Shown here: positions 1-6,166 of the stretch, in pieces
Position numbering within the stretch: the first letter of the stretch is position 1
Layout of the letters: every line of letters begins with the position of its first letter
Assembly: GCA_947374705.1 (NCBI GenBank)
Contig: CANCDA010000089.1
Location: 1-9,800 of the forward strand
Length of the DNA stretch: 9,800 nucleotides
Direction of reading: 5' to 3'
Source of the DNA: Comamonadaceae bacterium
GTDB taxonomy: Bacteria > Pseudomonadota > Gammaproteobacteria > Burkholderiales > Burkholderiaceae_C
Notes under the pieces: model-generated
Told to the model about the DNA's origin: nothing
Seen by the model: only the letters and a program-made list of their open reading frames with translations
The model's database searches: none
Position numbers and translations under genes: made by a program

Positions 1-1643
1 CCAGCGAGGCGCAAAACGCCACGGTGACGGCTGCTGCGGGTGCGCGTGCGTTGACCGTGAACCTCAATGGCGTGACCGGCGGCGCGATCACGGATGCCAC
101 TGCAACGACAGTGAGTGTCAGAAATTCCGGTGCTGCGTCATCCGGCGTCAGTGTGAATGCCGCTTCGGCCACGAGTTTGAGTGTCGATGCCACTGGCGCA
201 GCCCTCACATTGGCCGACGCCAGCATAGGGTCTGCAACGTCATTGGTCATCTCGGGAAGCGCCAATGTGGTGATCAACGGCTTGTCTTCCGTGGCATCAC
301 TCACCTCAGTGAATGCTTCGGGCTCAACGGCTAGCGTGAGCCTTGCGCCTGTGCTGGCCACTGGTGTCAGCTACATCGGAGGTTCTGGCATTGACACCAT
401 CAGCACCTCAACCGGTGTGACCGTCGCTATTGCGACAGGAGCAGGCAATGACTTTGTGACCTATGGTGGCCCTGTTGCGGGGGGCACGATCAACGGCGGG
501 GCCGATACCGACACCATCAGCATGACGGCAGCGCAAGCGGTGACGGCGACTGGTTCAACTGCTTTTGCAGCAGCAGTGACCGGCTTTGAGGTATTGAGTT
601 TGTCTGCTGCAACGGGCGCAGCCACAGCCATCAACATGGCCAACGCAGGTGTCGGTGTTAACAACTTGTCTATCGCCGGTGCAACGGTAGGTGCTTTGGC
701 TGTCAGCGGTGCCCTCGCAAACTTCACCTTGACGCAGCGCGCTGCCACCACCTTTGCCAGTTCCGTAACCTTGGCTGTGGACACCGGCGGTGCAGACAAC
801 GTGAACCTGGCGTTCAAGGCGGCTGATGGGTTTACCAACACCGCAGCCATCACCATTGCCAACGTTGAAAGTATCGCCATCACCACGACTGATGCCGATA
901 CCGTCGCGCAGACGGCCCTGATCGTGACGCCCGTGACGGCGGCTGCGGCCACCACCGTCACCGTGGCCGGCAATATGGGTGTGAGTCTGATTGGTGGCTT
1001 GGCGCAGACGGTTTTGACCTCGCTAGACGCGTCTGGTTTGACCGCAACGGGGGCTTTTGGCGGTCTGACGTGGACCTCGGGTGCATTGGGAACTGCGGCC
1101 ACCGTGAAAGGCAGTGCCGCCGGAAACGACACCTTGAACTTGTCTGCCGTTACAGCGGCGGTGACGCTAACTCTGGGAACGGGAGGCAACACGGTCAGCA
1201 CAGGCTCGGGCAATGACACGATCACCATCGGCGCGGCGACTGGCGTAAACAACGTCAACGTCGGTAGCGGTACTGACACCGTGATTTTGAATGGCATTCA
1301 AACCACCTCGACCAATATGACGGTGATCACCGGCATGACGGCAGGTGACAAAATCAACCTGCTGGGTGTAAAAAATGGCGCAACCATAAGCGCCCAAGCA
1401 ACGATGGGTGCTGCTGGAGCAGCCCCAGGTTCCTTAGCTGCCGGACTGACCACTGCCGCAGCTGGTAATGGCAGCGGCACGACGATCTTTAAGTGGTTCC
1501 AATTTGGCGGGAATACCTATATTGTGGAAGACACCTCGGCTGCGGCGACTTTTGTGAATGGAAGCGACACCGTTGTGCAACTGATCGGTGCGTTTGATCT
1601 GACCACCTCCACCATTGCTGCGGGCGTGATCACGCTGGTGTAA
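1..1643 (+). CDS. S-layer/RTX-like beta-strand-repeat surface protein, C-terminal part (5' end outside window)
   Basis: The reading frame is open from the first complete codon (position 3) to a TAA at 1641-1643, so this is the C-terminal ~546 residues of a longer protein; the GTG at 24 is only an internal valine. The visible part has no cysteine and is dominated by Ala, Thr, Gly, Ser and Val in short alternating beta-strand patterns, typical of exported beta-roll or S-layer proteins. RTX-like motifs occur (GGSGIDTIS at 378-404, GAGND near 440, GSGNDTITIG at 1203-1232, GSGTDTVIL at 1263-1289), which bind Ca2+ outside the cell in this family. The last ~50 residues (GGNTYIV, then FVNGSDTVVQL and a Leu/Val end) resemble the C-termini of T1SS-exported S-layer proteins such as Caulobacter RsaA. 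A T1SS encoded downstream fits it as cargo. It could instead be a large adhesin; the missing N-terminus would decide. Confidence 0.85.
   Translation, partial: SEAQNATVTAAAGARALTVNLNGVTGGAITDATATTVSVRNSGAASSGVSVNAASATSLSVDATGAALTLADASIGSATSLVISGSANVVINGLSSVASLTSVNASGSTASVSLAPVLATGVSYIGGSGIDTISTSTGVTVAIATGAGNDFVTYGGPVAGGTINGGADTDTISMTAAQAVTATGSTAFAAAVTGFEVLSLSAATGAATAINMANAGVGVNNLSIAGATVGALAVSGALANFTLTQRAATTFASSVTLAVDTGGADNVNLAFKAADGFTNTAAITIANVESIAITTTDADTVAQTALIVTPVTAAAATTVTVAGNMGVSLIGGLAQTVLTSLDASGLTATGAFGGLTWTSGALGTAATVKGSAAGNDTLNLSAVTAAVTLTLGTGGNTVSTGSGNDTITIGAATGVNNVNVGSGTDTVILNGIQTTSTNMTVITGMTAGDKINLLGVKNGATISAQATMGAAGAAPGSLAAGLTTAAAGNGSGTTIFKWFQFGGNTYIVEDTSAAATFVNGSDTVVQLIGAFDLTTSTIAAGVITLV
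1176..1289 (+). other. RTX-like Ca-binding repeat cluster within the surface protein
   Basis: This segment encodes Gly/Asn/Asp-rich turns separated by short hydrophobic strands: GTGGN, GSGNDTITIG, then GSGTDTVIL. They fit the RTX nonapeptide pattern G-G-x-G-x-D-x-U-x loosely, with few consecutive copies. Such repeats form a Ca-loaded parallel beta-roll after secretion by T1SS. The copies are degenerate at DNA level, so this is a protein repeat and not a nucleotide repeat. Confidence 0.7.
1488..1640 (+). other. Probable C-terminal T1SS secretion signal region of the surface protein
   Basis: The last ~51 residues begin FKWFQFGGNTYIVED and end in an aliphatic tail after an LTTSTIAAG stretch. 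They are richer in aromatic residues than the rest of the protein, and the GGNTYIV...FVNGSD layout is what S-layer proteins of the RsaA type show at the C-terminus, where the uncleaved T1SS signal lies. The assignment rests on recalled similarity and on the adjacent exporter genes. Confidence 0.55.
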
Positions 1644-1685
1644 GCCCCCGCTCACGACCATTCACCCCGATTTTTGTTGGGGAAA

Positions 1686-1722
1686 GTAAAAGCCACCGCT
1701 GAGCTTCAACGGTGGCTTTTAC
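1686..1722 (+). terminator. Strong hairpin between surface-protein and protease genes (terminator/attenuator)
   Basis: A perfect 13-bp inverted repeat, GTAAAAGCCACCG at 1686-1698 and CGGTGGCTTTTAC at 1710-1722, with an inner TGA/TCA pairing that shortens the loop. The 3' arm supplies four Ts after the GC-rich core, and the matching A-tract lies on the 5' side, so it could act in both directions. It begins 43 nt after the surface-protein stop and ends 13 nt before the protease start at 1736, leaving no room for a promoter between. The protease is therefore probably made by read-through. Confidence 0.75.
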
Positions 1723-1735
1723 AATGGGGGAGCTT

Positions 1736-2944
1736 ATGGTCACCACCGTCACCGCCTACACCGATCCGCGCAACCGTGCAGCTATTGGCCAGGGCTTTGA
1801 TGGCGTGGTGCGCGTTGTGGCCGGGAGCAACTACGGCACGGGGGCACTGCTGTTTGACGGCCATGCCGTTTTGACTGCAGCGCATTTGTTCAAGGGCAAT
1901 GTCACCAACGCCACGGTGCTGTTTGAAACAACCACGGGCAACGCCAGTGTGCTTTCTTCGGGCGTTGCCTTAAATCCCACTTACGACCCGGTTCAAGACA
2001 ACAACGACCTCGCTTTGGTCTGGCTGAGCAACCCTGCCCCGCTAGCCGCGCAGCGCTACAACCTGTACCGCAGCAGTGACGAACTGGGCCAAACCATGAC
2101 CCTAGTGGGCTACGGTTTACCGGGCACGGGGGTGACCGGCCAGTTGAGTACTTACGCTGGCCCACCCCTGCGGCTGAAAGCCAGTAACCAGTTTGATGCG
2201 GACATGGGCACGCTCAAGAGCAGCTTGGGTGCGGTCATGGCCTGGACGCCCACGCTTGGCACGCAATTGGCGGCGGATTTTGACAATGGCAGCAGCAGCC
2301 AAGATGCCTTGGGGCAATTGATCAATCTGCCCGGTGTGGGCTTGGGGTCAAATGAGGGATTGGTGGCGCCAGGTGACAGTGGTGGCCCGGCCTTCATCAA
2401 CGGCCAGATCGCAGGCATCGCCAGTTACAGCGCTAGCTTGGCCTTGGGCAGCGTGCACCCCGATGTGGATGCCTTGGCCAATAGCAGTTATGGCGAGATC
2501 GCCGCTTGGCAACGTGTCAGCGCCTACCAGCAGTGGATTGACCAAAGCCAGCGTGCGCAGTATCCGAATGCACCCACAAACGGTGCCGACGTGAAGAAAA
2601 CGGTGGTCGAAGGCAATAGTGGTATCAGTTATGCCTATTTCCTGTTGCAGTTCTCCGGAGTACGCAGCGACCCGAATCAATGGCTGAGTGTGGACTACAC
2701 CACCCGTAACGGCACCGCTACAGCGGGGCAAGACTATGTGGCCGTCAATGGGAAACTGGTGCTGTATCCCAATGAAAATCAGGCCGTGATTCCGGTAGAA
2801 ATCATCGGTGACACCACGCCGGAGCCGGATGAGACTTTTTACTTAGATATCACCAACCCCGTGGGTGGCAGCTTTGGGGTGGGGGTTGTGATGCTGACCG
2901 CCATGCGCACGATTGCCAACGACGATGGTGGCATCTTTGCTTGA
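1736..2944 (+). CDS. Trypsin-like (S1 family) serine protease with C-terminal Calx-beta domain
   Basis: The 402-aa product has the chymotrypsin-fold catalytic triad in the usual order: H50 in LTAAH, D91 in NNDLAL, and S215 in GDSGGP. Residues ~290-400 form one Calx-beta domain (VVEG, NGTATAGQDY, PEPDETFYL, ending IANDDG), a Ca-binding beta-sandwich common in extracellular proteins. There is no N-terminal Sec signal or membrane segment, and the C-terminus is acidic then hydrophobic (DDGGIFA), which suggests a T1SS substrate rather than a Sec-exported enzyme. The ATG at 1736 was chosen because GGGGGAG lies just upstream, although the spacing is short (3 nt); ATG 1724 is possible, and GTG 1712 lies inside the hairpin and is unlikely. 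It might process the surface protein or degrade external protein; the substrate cannot be read from sequence. Confidence 0.88.
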   Translation: MVTTVTAYTDPRNRAAIGQGFDGVVRVVAGSNYGTGALLFDGHAVLTAAHLFKGNVTNATVLFETTTGNASVLSSGVALNPTYDPVQDNNDLALVWLSNPAPLAAQRYNLYRSSDELGQTMTLVGYGLPGTGVTGQLSTYAGPPLRLKASNQFDADMGTLKSSLGAVMAWTPTLGTQLAADFDNGSSSQDALGQLINLPGVGLGSNEGLVAPGDSGGPAFINGQIAGIASYSASLALGSVHPDVDALANSSYGEIAAWQRVSAYQQWIDQSQRAQYPNAPTNGADVKKTVVEGNSGISYAYFLLQFSGVRSDPNQWLSVDYTTRNGTATAGQDYVAVNGKLVLYPNENQAVIPVEIIGDTTPEPDETFYLDITNPVGGSFGVGVVMLTAMRTIANDDGGIFA

Positions 2945-2962
2945 TAATTCGGCCTTGGTTCG

Positions 2963-2986
2963 CTGCGGTAACGCAGTTGTGTTTTT
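2963..2986 (+). terminator. Small hairpin with GTAA tetraloop and T-rich tail after the protease gene
   Basis: CTGCG at 2963-2967 pairs with CGCAG at 2972-2976 around a GTAA loop (a GNRA-type tetraloop in RNA), followed by TTGTGTTTTT. It lies 18 nt after the protease stop. The stem is short (5 bp plus one possible G-U pair), so it is a modest terminator candidate. Confidence 0.5.
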
Positions 2987-3004
2987 GCATCCAAGAAAGT
3001 CCCC

Positions 3005-3229
3005 ATGCCTATCATCAAAATTGACAACAAAGACTACGAGCTCGACACCTTGCCCGATCAAGCCAAGGCGCAACTGAATAGCCTTCAGTTTGTCGAATCC
3101 GAACTGCAACGCCTCAGCGCCAAAGCAGCCGTATTGCAAACCGCGCGCGCAGCCTACGCCAAGGGCTTGAATGAAGTGCTCTTGAACACGCCATCTATTT
3201 CGGGTGGCGACACGATCAAACTGGGGTGA
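3005..3229 (+). CDS. Small DUF6447-like protein
   Basis: A 74-aa protein opening MPIIKIDNKDYELDTLP, with a central helix rich in Gln, Leu and Ala (roughly residues 17-60: AKAQLNSLQFVESELQRL, then QTARAAYAKGL). This matches my memory of the DUF6447 family, whose function is unknown; the family name is recalled and not searched. A short beta-hairpin followed by one long amphipathic helix suggests a small cytoplasmic dimer or binding partner. There is no signal peptide and no cysteine. The upstream AAGAAAG is a weak ribosome site about 5 nt before the ATG. The next gene begins one base after this stop, so the pair is probably made together. A role linked to export of the neighbouring cargo is inferred from position only. 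Confidence 0.72.
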   Translation: MPIIKIDNKDYELDTLPDQAKAQLNSLQFVESELQRLSAKAAVLQTARAAYAKGLNEVLLNTPSISGGDTIKLG

Positions 3230-3230
3230 T

Positions 3231-3740
3231 GTGACGGGCCCTGCACTGCTCCAACGCATTACCACCGAGTATGTGGAGGTGGAGGATCGACTTCGCCTGA
3301 GCGCAGAAGTGCAGGGCGGCCCGCCCGTGGTGCTGTGGTTAAGTCAGCGTTTGTTGGTGCGGCTTTTGCCCGGTTTCATCCATTGGCTTGACGGACAGGG
3401 CGGTCCTGATGCCTCTTATTCCCAGCTGATGCAAGGCTTTGCCCAGCAAGCGGCGCAATCCGAATTGACACCACAAGCACCGGTCATAGCCACGGCGGCG
3501 GGGTCGGTTTGGCTGGTGCAGTCTGTGGATGTAGGGGCCTCTGCCCAGATGATGCGCTTGACCTTTCGCGGTGGCACAGGGCAAGCGGCGACGCTGAACC
3601 TGGAGGCCAAGCCGTTGCGGCAATGGCTCTCTATCGTGCGAGGTTTATGCCAAAAAGCAGGCTGGCCGATGGACGCATGGCCTGATTGGTTTGAAGCTGG
3701 CGTCCAGACATCAGGCCCCAAAGGACTCACCTTGCATTAA
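3231..3740 (+). CDS. Hypothetical protein, translationally coupled to the DUF6447-like gene
   Basis: I do not recognise this 169-aa protein. The GTG at 3231 was chosen as start: it follows the upstream TGA by one base (TGATGTG) and has GGGG 4 nt upstream. The alternative GTG at 3204 overlaps the previous gene and has no ribosome site. The protein appears cytoplasmic, with no signal peptide or long membrane segment. It opens with a charged strand-rich part (TTEYVEVEDRLRLSAEV), then VVLWLSQRLLVRLLPGFIHWL, probably an amphipathic helix, a Gln/Ala-rich middle, and a Trp-rich C-terminal third (WLSIV, GWPMDAWPDWF). The bipartite strand-then-helix layout could suit a small adaptor or chaperone, but that is a guess. 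It lies between the cargo genes and the exporter run. Confidence 0.7.
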   Translation: MTGPALLQRITTEYVEVEDRLRLSAEVQGGPPVVLWLSQRLLVRLLPGFIHWLDGQGGPDASYSQLMQGFAQQAAQSELTPQAPVIATAAGSVWLVQSVDVGASAQMMRLTFRGGTGQAATLNLEAKPLRQWLSIVRGLCQKAGWPMDAWPDWFEAGVQTSGPKGLTLH

Positions 3741-3756
3741 GCCCGTGAGTTTTTTT
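3725..3756 (+). terminator. Weak hairpin plus T7 tract after the hypothetical gene
   Basis: ACTCAC at 3725-3730 pairs with GTGAGT at 3745-3750 across a 14-nt loop that includes the stop codon, and the run of seven Ts at 3750-3756 follows directly. The stem is only 6 bp, so termination may be partial. It separates the small-gene pair from the exporter run, which has its own promoter-like signal. Confidence 0.45.
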
Positions 3757-3761
3757 GACGT

Positions 3762-3793
3762 TTGAATTATTCATATAGGACATACCCTATAAT
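3762..3793 (+). promoter_or_regulatory. Promoter candidate for the exporter run: perfect TATAAT, poor -35
   Basis: TATAAT at 3788-3793 matches the sigma-70 -10 consensus exactly. The best -35 candidate, TTGAAT at 3762-3767, is 20 bp away, longer than the optimal 17; TTGACG at 3755-3760 is 27 bp away and too far. The -10 lies in the loop of the 12-bp inverted repeat and ends 6 nt before the ATG at 3800, so a start site 7 nt downstream would fall on the A of that ATG. No Shine-Dalgarno is visible. The poor -35 suggests activator dependence or control through the repeat. Confidence 0.55.
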
Positions 3794-3805
3794 TCCTATA
3801 TGAAT
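3769..3805. repeat. 12-bp perfect inverted repeat flanking the -10 box and covering the start codon (operator-like)
   Basis: ATTCATATAGGA at 3769-3780 is the exact reverse complement of TCCTATATGAAT at 3794-3805, separated by 13 nt that contain TATAAT. The right arm includes the ATG at 3800-3802. A third partial copy, CCTATA, occurs at 3786-3791 and could pair with ATAGG of the left arm in a smaller hairpin. As DNA it looks like an operator over the core promoter; as RNA, in a transcript starting upstream, it would bury the start codon. Confidence 0.7.
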
Positions 3806-4405
3806 TTAAATTTGCGAATCCCGCTGAACACGAATGCAGAGCAGTTGGCCAGCTTGCTGGCCCTGCAATCGGCGTTTGCGCAGGTTTGCAATGCATTGGC
3901 CCCGGCTGTCCAGCAATCCCGGGTGTGGAACCGGGTGACTCTGCATCACTTGAACTACCGCAGCCTGCGTGAGCGTTTTCCTGCGATGGGGTCGCAAATG
4001 GTTTGCAACGCCATTTACTCGGTTTCGCGTACTTGTCGCGTGGTGTTTCAGCACCCGCAAAGCCCGTACAACTTGGCCAGTCTGGGGGATAGGCCGCTGC
4101 CCTTGCTGCGCTTTGCCGATACCTGCCCGGTGTATTTTGACCGGCACACTTTGAGCGTGAAGGACGGACAACTGTCGATGTACACCTTGGAGGGGCGCTT
4201 GCATTTTGCGCTGGCTTTGCAGCCCGCCGATGAGGCGAACTTCAAGGCCATGAAGTTGCGTGAAATCGTGTTGGCACGCCGACTGGATGGCGTGTTTGAG
4301 TTGTCATTTTTATTGTCGGACGAGCAAGACAAATCAGCGCCTGAGCTGGAGTTGTCGGGCGCTGCCGAAGTCCCGGAATATGTGTTGGTCGAGGAGGCCG
4401 TATGA
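3800..4405 (+). CDS. TnpB/IS605 OrfB-like N-terminal-domain protein lacking the RuvC nuclease
   Basis: The 201-aa product follows, along its length, the layout of the TnpB (IS605/IS1341 OrfB) N-terminal half. It has an opening strand and helix with LNLRIPLNTNAEQ and FAQVCNALAP (like 'PTPEQ' and 'FN.ACN' in TnpB), a helical segment LHHLNYRSLRERF (48-60) then SQMVCNAIYSV (65-75), FDRHTLSVKDG (113-123) followed by LSMYTLEGR (125-133), and a closing strand GVFELSFLL. TnpB then continues into RuvC (GVDxG motif); here an acidic tail of ~28 residues ends the protein, with no RuvC or zinc finger. TnpB usually has 350-420 aa. The TGA overlaps the ATG of the first ABC gene (ATGA), so the short form looks maintained rather than decaying. 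By analogy with nuclease-dead TnpB-derived repressors (TldR) it may bind nucleic acid and regulate this locus; this is inference. The similarity is from memory of the family. Confidence 0.75.
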   Translation: MNLNLRIPLNTNAEQLASLLALQSAFAQVCNALAPAVQQSRVWNRVTLHHLNYRSLRERFPAMGSQMVCNAIYSVSRTCRVVFQHPQSPYNLASLGDRPLPLLRFADTCPVYFDRHTLSVKDGQLSMYTLEGRLHFALALQPADEANFKAMKLREIVLARRLDGVFELSFLLSDEQDKSAPELELSGAAEVPEYVLVEEAV

Positions 4406-6147
4406 ATCCCAGCAAACCCCCATCCGAACTGCGCGAAGCGCTCAGCGCGTTGCAGCCTTACTTCAAGCAAGCGGCTTGGTTCAGCCTGTTCTCCAGCCTC
4501 TTGGTGTTGACACCGTCGTGGTACATGCTGGAGGTGTACGACCGGGTGGTCAATAGCCGCAACCACCTGACCTTGACGATGTTGACGCTGATGGCGCTGG
4601 GTGCTTTTGTCTTGATGGAGGTACTGGAGTGGGTGCGCTCTGAAGTCATGCACGACGGTGCCATGGCGCTGGATCGCCGCATGAGCAAGCGGGTGTTCAG
4701 TGCTATTTTTGAGGCCAATTTGAAAAAGATGCCGGGCGGCTCAAGCCAGCCGATGAATGACTTTCGCTTGGTGCGAGATTTCTTGCAAGCACCGGTTCTA
4801 TTGGCCTTGATGGAGGCCCCGGTTTCATTGGTGTTTTTGGTGCTTATTTTCGCCATCAGCCCTGTGCTGGGTTGGTCGGCGGTGGTGGCCGCCATTGTGC
4901 AGACGTTTGTCGGTTGGCTCAATGAGCGCAGCACTCAGCCGCCGCTGCTGGCCGCCAATCGCAGCGCCATTGCAGCGCAACAATATGCCGACGGTACGCT
5001 GCGCAATGCTCAGGTGATCGAGTCCATGGGCATGTTGCGCAATGTTCACCAGCGGTGGATGGACAAGCAGCGTGATTTCCTGAACAAGCAAGCGCAAGCC
5101 TCAGACAAGGCCGGATTTTTCCAAGCCCTATCCAAGATGCTGCAAAACATTGTGGGCTCCATGCTGCTGGGCTTGGCGGCGTGGTTGCTGCTCAGAAATG
5201 AGCTCAATGGTGGCTCTGCCTACCTGATTGTGGGCTCCATCCTGGGCGGGCGCGTGCTGGCCCCGCTGGTTCAAATTGTGTCGCAGTGGCAGATGGTGGT
5301 CAATGTGCGAGACGCCTACGGGCGGCTGGAAAATTTGCTGGCCATGGTACCCATCAAACCGCAGGGTATGGCCTTGCCCGCACCCCAAGGTCGTTTGGTG
5401 GTTGAGAACGTGATGGCCGCAGCACCTGGCGCGCAAGTGCCGATTCTCAAAGGCGTTGCCTTCGCGCTCAATCCAGGCGATGTGTTGGCCGTGGTCGGCC
5501 CTTCCGCTTCCGGCAAGACCACCTTGGCGCGCCTGTTGGTGGGTTTGTGGCCCGCACTCAACGGCAAAGTGCGCCTGGACGGGGCGGATGTGTACGCCTG
5601 GGACAAGTTGGAGTTGGGCCCGCACCTGGGCTACCTGCCACAAGGTGTGGAACTGTTTGAAGGCACCGTCGCCGAAAACATCGCCCGTTTTGGTGTTGTG
5701 GACATGGTCAAGGTCAAGGCGGCGGCCAGTGCAGTGGGATTGCATGATTTCATTGAAGCTTTGCCTCAGGGGTACGAGAACCCGGTGGGCCGTGATGGTG
5801 CCATGCTCTCCGGCGGGCAGCGTCAGCGTGTAGCGCTAGCGCGTGCCATTTATGGTCAACCCGCGTTCGTCGTACTGGACGAGCCCAACTCCAGTTTGGA
5901 CGAAGAGGGGGATGCCGCTTTGGCGGGGGCGATTGCCAGACTCAGTGCCGTGGGCACTACCTTTGTGGTGATGACGCACCGTACCAGCGTCTTGAGCGTG
6001 GCCGACAAAATGCTGGTCTTGCGCGATGGGCAGACGCAGCTCTTTGGCCCTCGGGATGAGGTGCTCAAAGCCTTGTCAGAAGCTGCGTCCAAGGCACAGC
6101 AGGCCGCGCAAACCGTTCAACCCGCTTCTGCGCCGGTGCGCGCGTGA
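4402..6147 (+). CDS. Type I secretion ABC permease/ATPase (PrtD family), first of a tandem pair
   Basis: A 581-aa half-transporter with an N-terminal membrane domain and a C-terminal ATPase domain, the size and order of the PrtD/HlyB-type T1SS inner-membrane protein without an N-terminal peptidase domain. It opens with the PrtD-family 'WYMLEVYDRV' motif (about residues 40-49). Walker A is GPSASGKTT (366-374, K372), the signature LSGGQ is at 469-473, Walker B has D493 and the catalytic E494, and the H-loop histidine is H526, so ATP hydrolysis should be intact. The usual FDAPW-type motif in the membrane domain is replaced by MEAPV (137-141), a divergence its partner does not share. Its ATG overlaps the stop of the TnpB-like gene (ATGA), and the second ABC gene starts 19 nt after its stop. 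It probably energises cargo export together with the next protein. Confidence 0.93.
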   Translation: MNPSKPPSELREALSALQPYFKQAAWFSLFSSLLVLTPSWYMLEVYDRVVNSRNHLTLTMLTLMALGAFVLMEVLEWVRSEVMHDGAMALDRRMSKRVFSAIFEANLKKMPGGSSQPMNDFRLVRDFLQAPVLLALMEAPVSLVFLVLIFAISPVLGWSAVVAAIVQTFVGWLNERSTQPPLLAANRSAIAAQQYADGTLRNAQVIESMGMLRNVHQRWMDKQRDFLNKQAQASDKAGFFQALSKMLQNIVGSMLLGLAAWLLLRNELNGGSAYLIVGSILGGRVLAPLVQIVSQWQMVVNVRDAYGRLENLLAMVPIKPQGMALPAPQGRLVVENVMAAAPGAQVPILKGVAFALNPGDVLAVVGPSASGKTTLARLLVGLWPALNGKVRLDGADVYAWDKLELGPHLGYLPQGVELFEGTVAENIARFGVVDMVKVKAAASAVGLHDFIEALPQGYENPVGRDGAMLSGGQRQRVALARAIYGQPAFVVLDEPNSSLDEEGDAALAGAIARLSAVGTTFVVMTHRTSVLSVADKMLVLRDGQTQLFGPRDEVLKALSEAASKAQQAAQTVQPASAPVRA

Positions 6148-6166
6148 TGTTTACTTAAAGTTTGAT

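Noticed and set aside
461..1297. Long minus-strand open frame (278 codons) opposite the surface-protein gene
   Set aside because: Its Pro/Val/Ala-rich composition mirrors the Gly/Thr/Ala-rich codons of the + strand; it has no ribosome site or recognisable domain. It is an antisense shadow.
1660..1685. Second small hairpin (CCCC...GGGG around ATTTTTG) just before the 1686 hairpin
   Set aside because: The stem is only about 4 bp and there is no T-tract after it; not enough to call separately.
3204..3230. Earlier GTG start at 3204 for the hypothetical gene
   Set aside because: It overlaps the DUF6447-like gene and lacks a ribosome site, whereas the GTG at 3231 is coupled to the stop and has GGGG upstream.
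3755..3760. TTGACG as -35 box for the TATAAT at 3788
   Set aside because: The spacing is 27 bp, too long for sigma-70; TTGAAT at 3762-3767 is nearer, though also not optimal.
3800..4405. Insertion sequence of the IS200/IS605 type
   Set aside because: There is no tnpA, no RuvC half and no recognisable left or right end; the gene is overlapped and co-oriented with the exporter genes.
6026..6166. Possible 47-residue N-terminal extension of the second ABC protein
   Set aside because: It overlaps the 3' end of the first ABC gene, is rich in Arg, Pro and Cys unlike the family N-terminus, and the start at 6167 gives a protein aligned with its paralogue.
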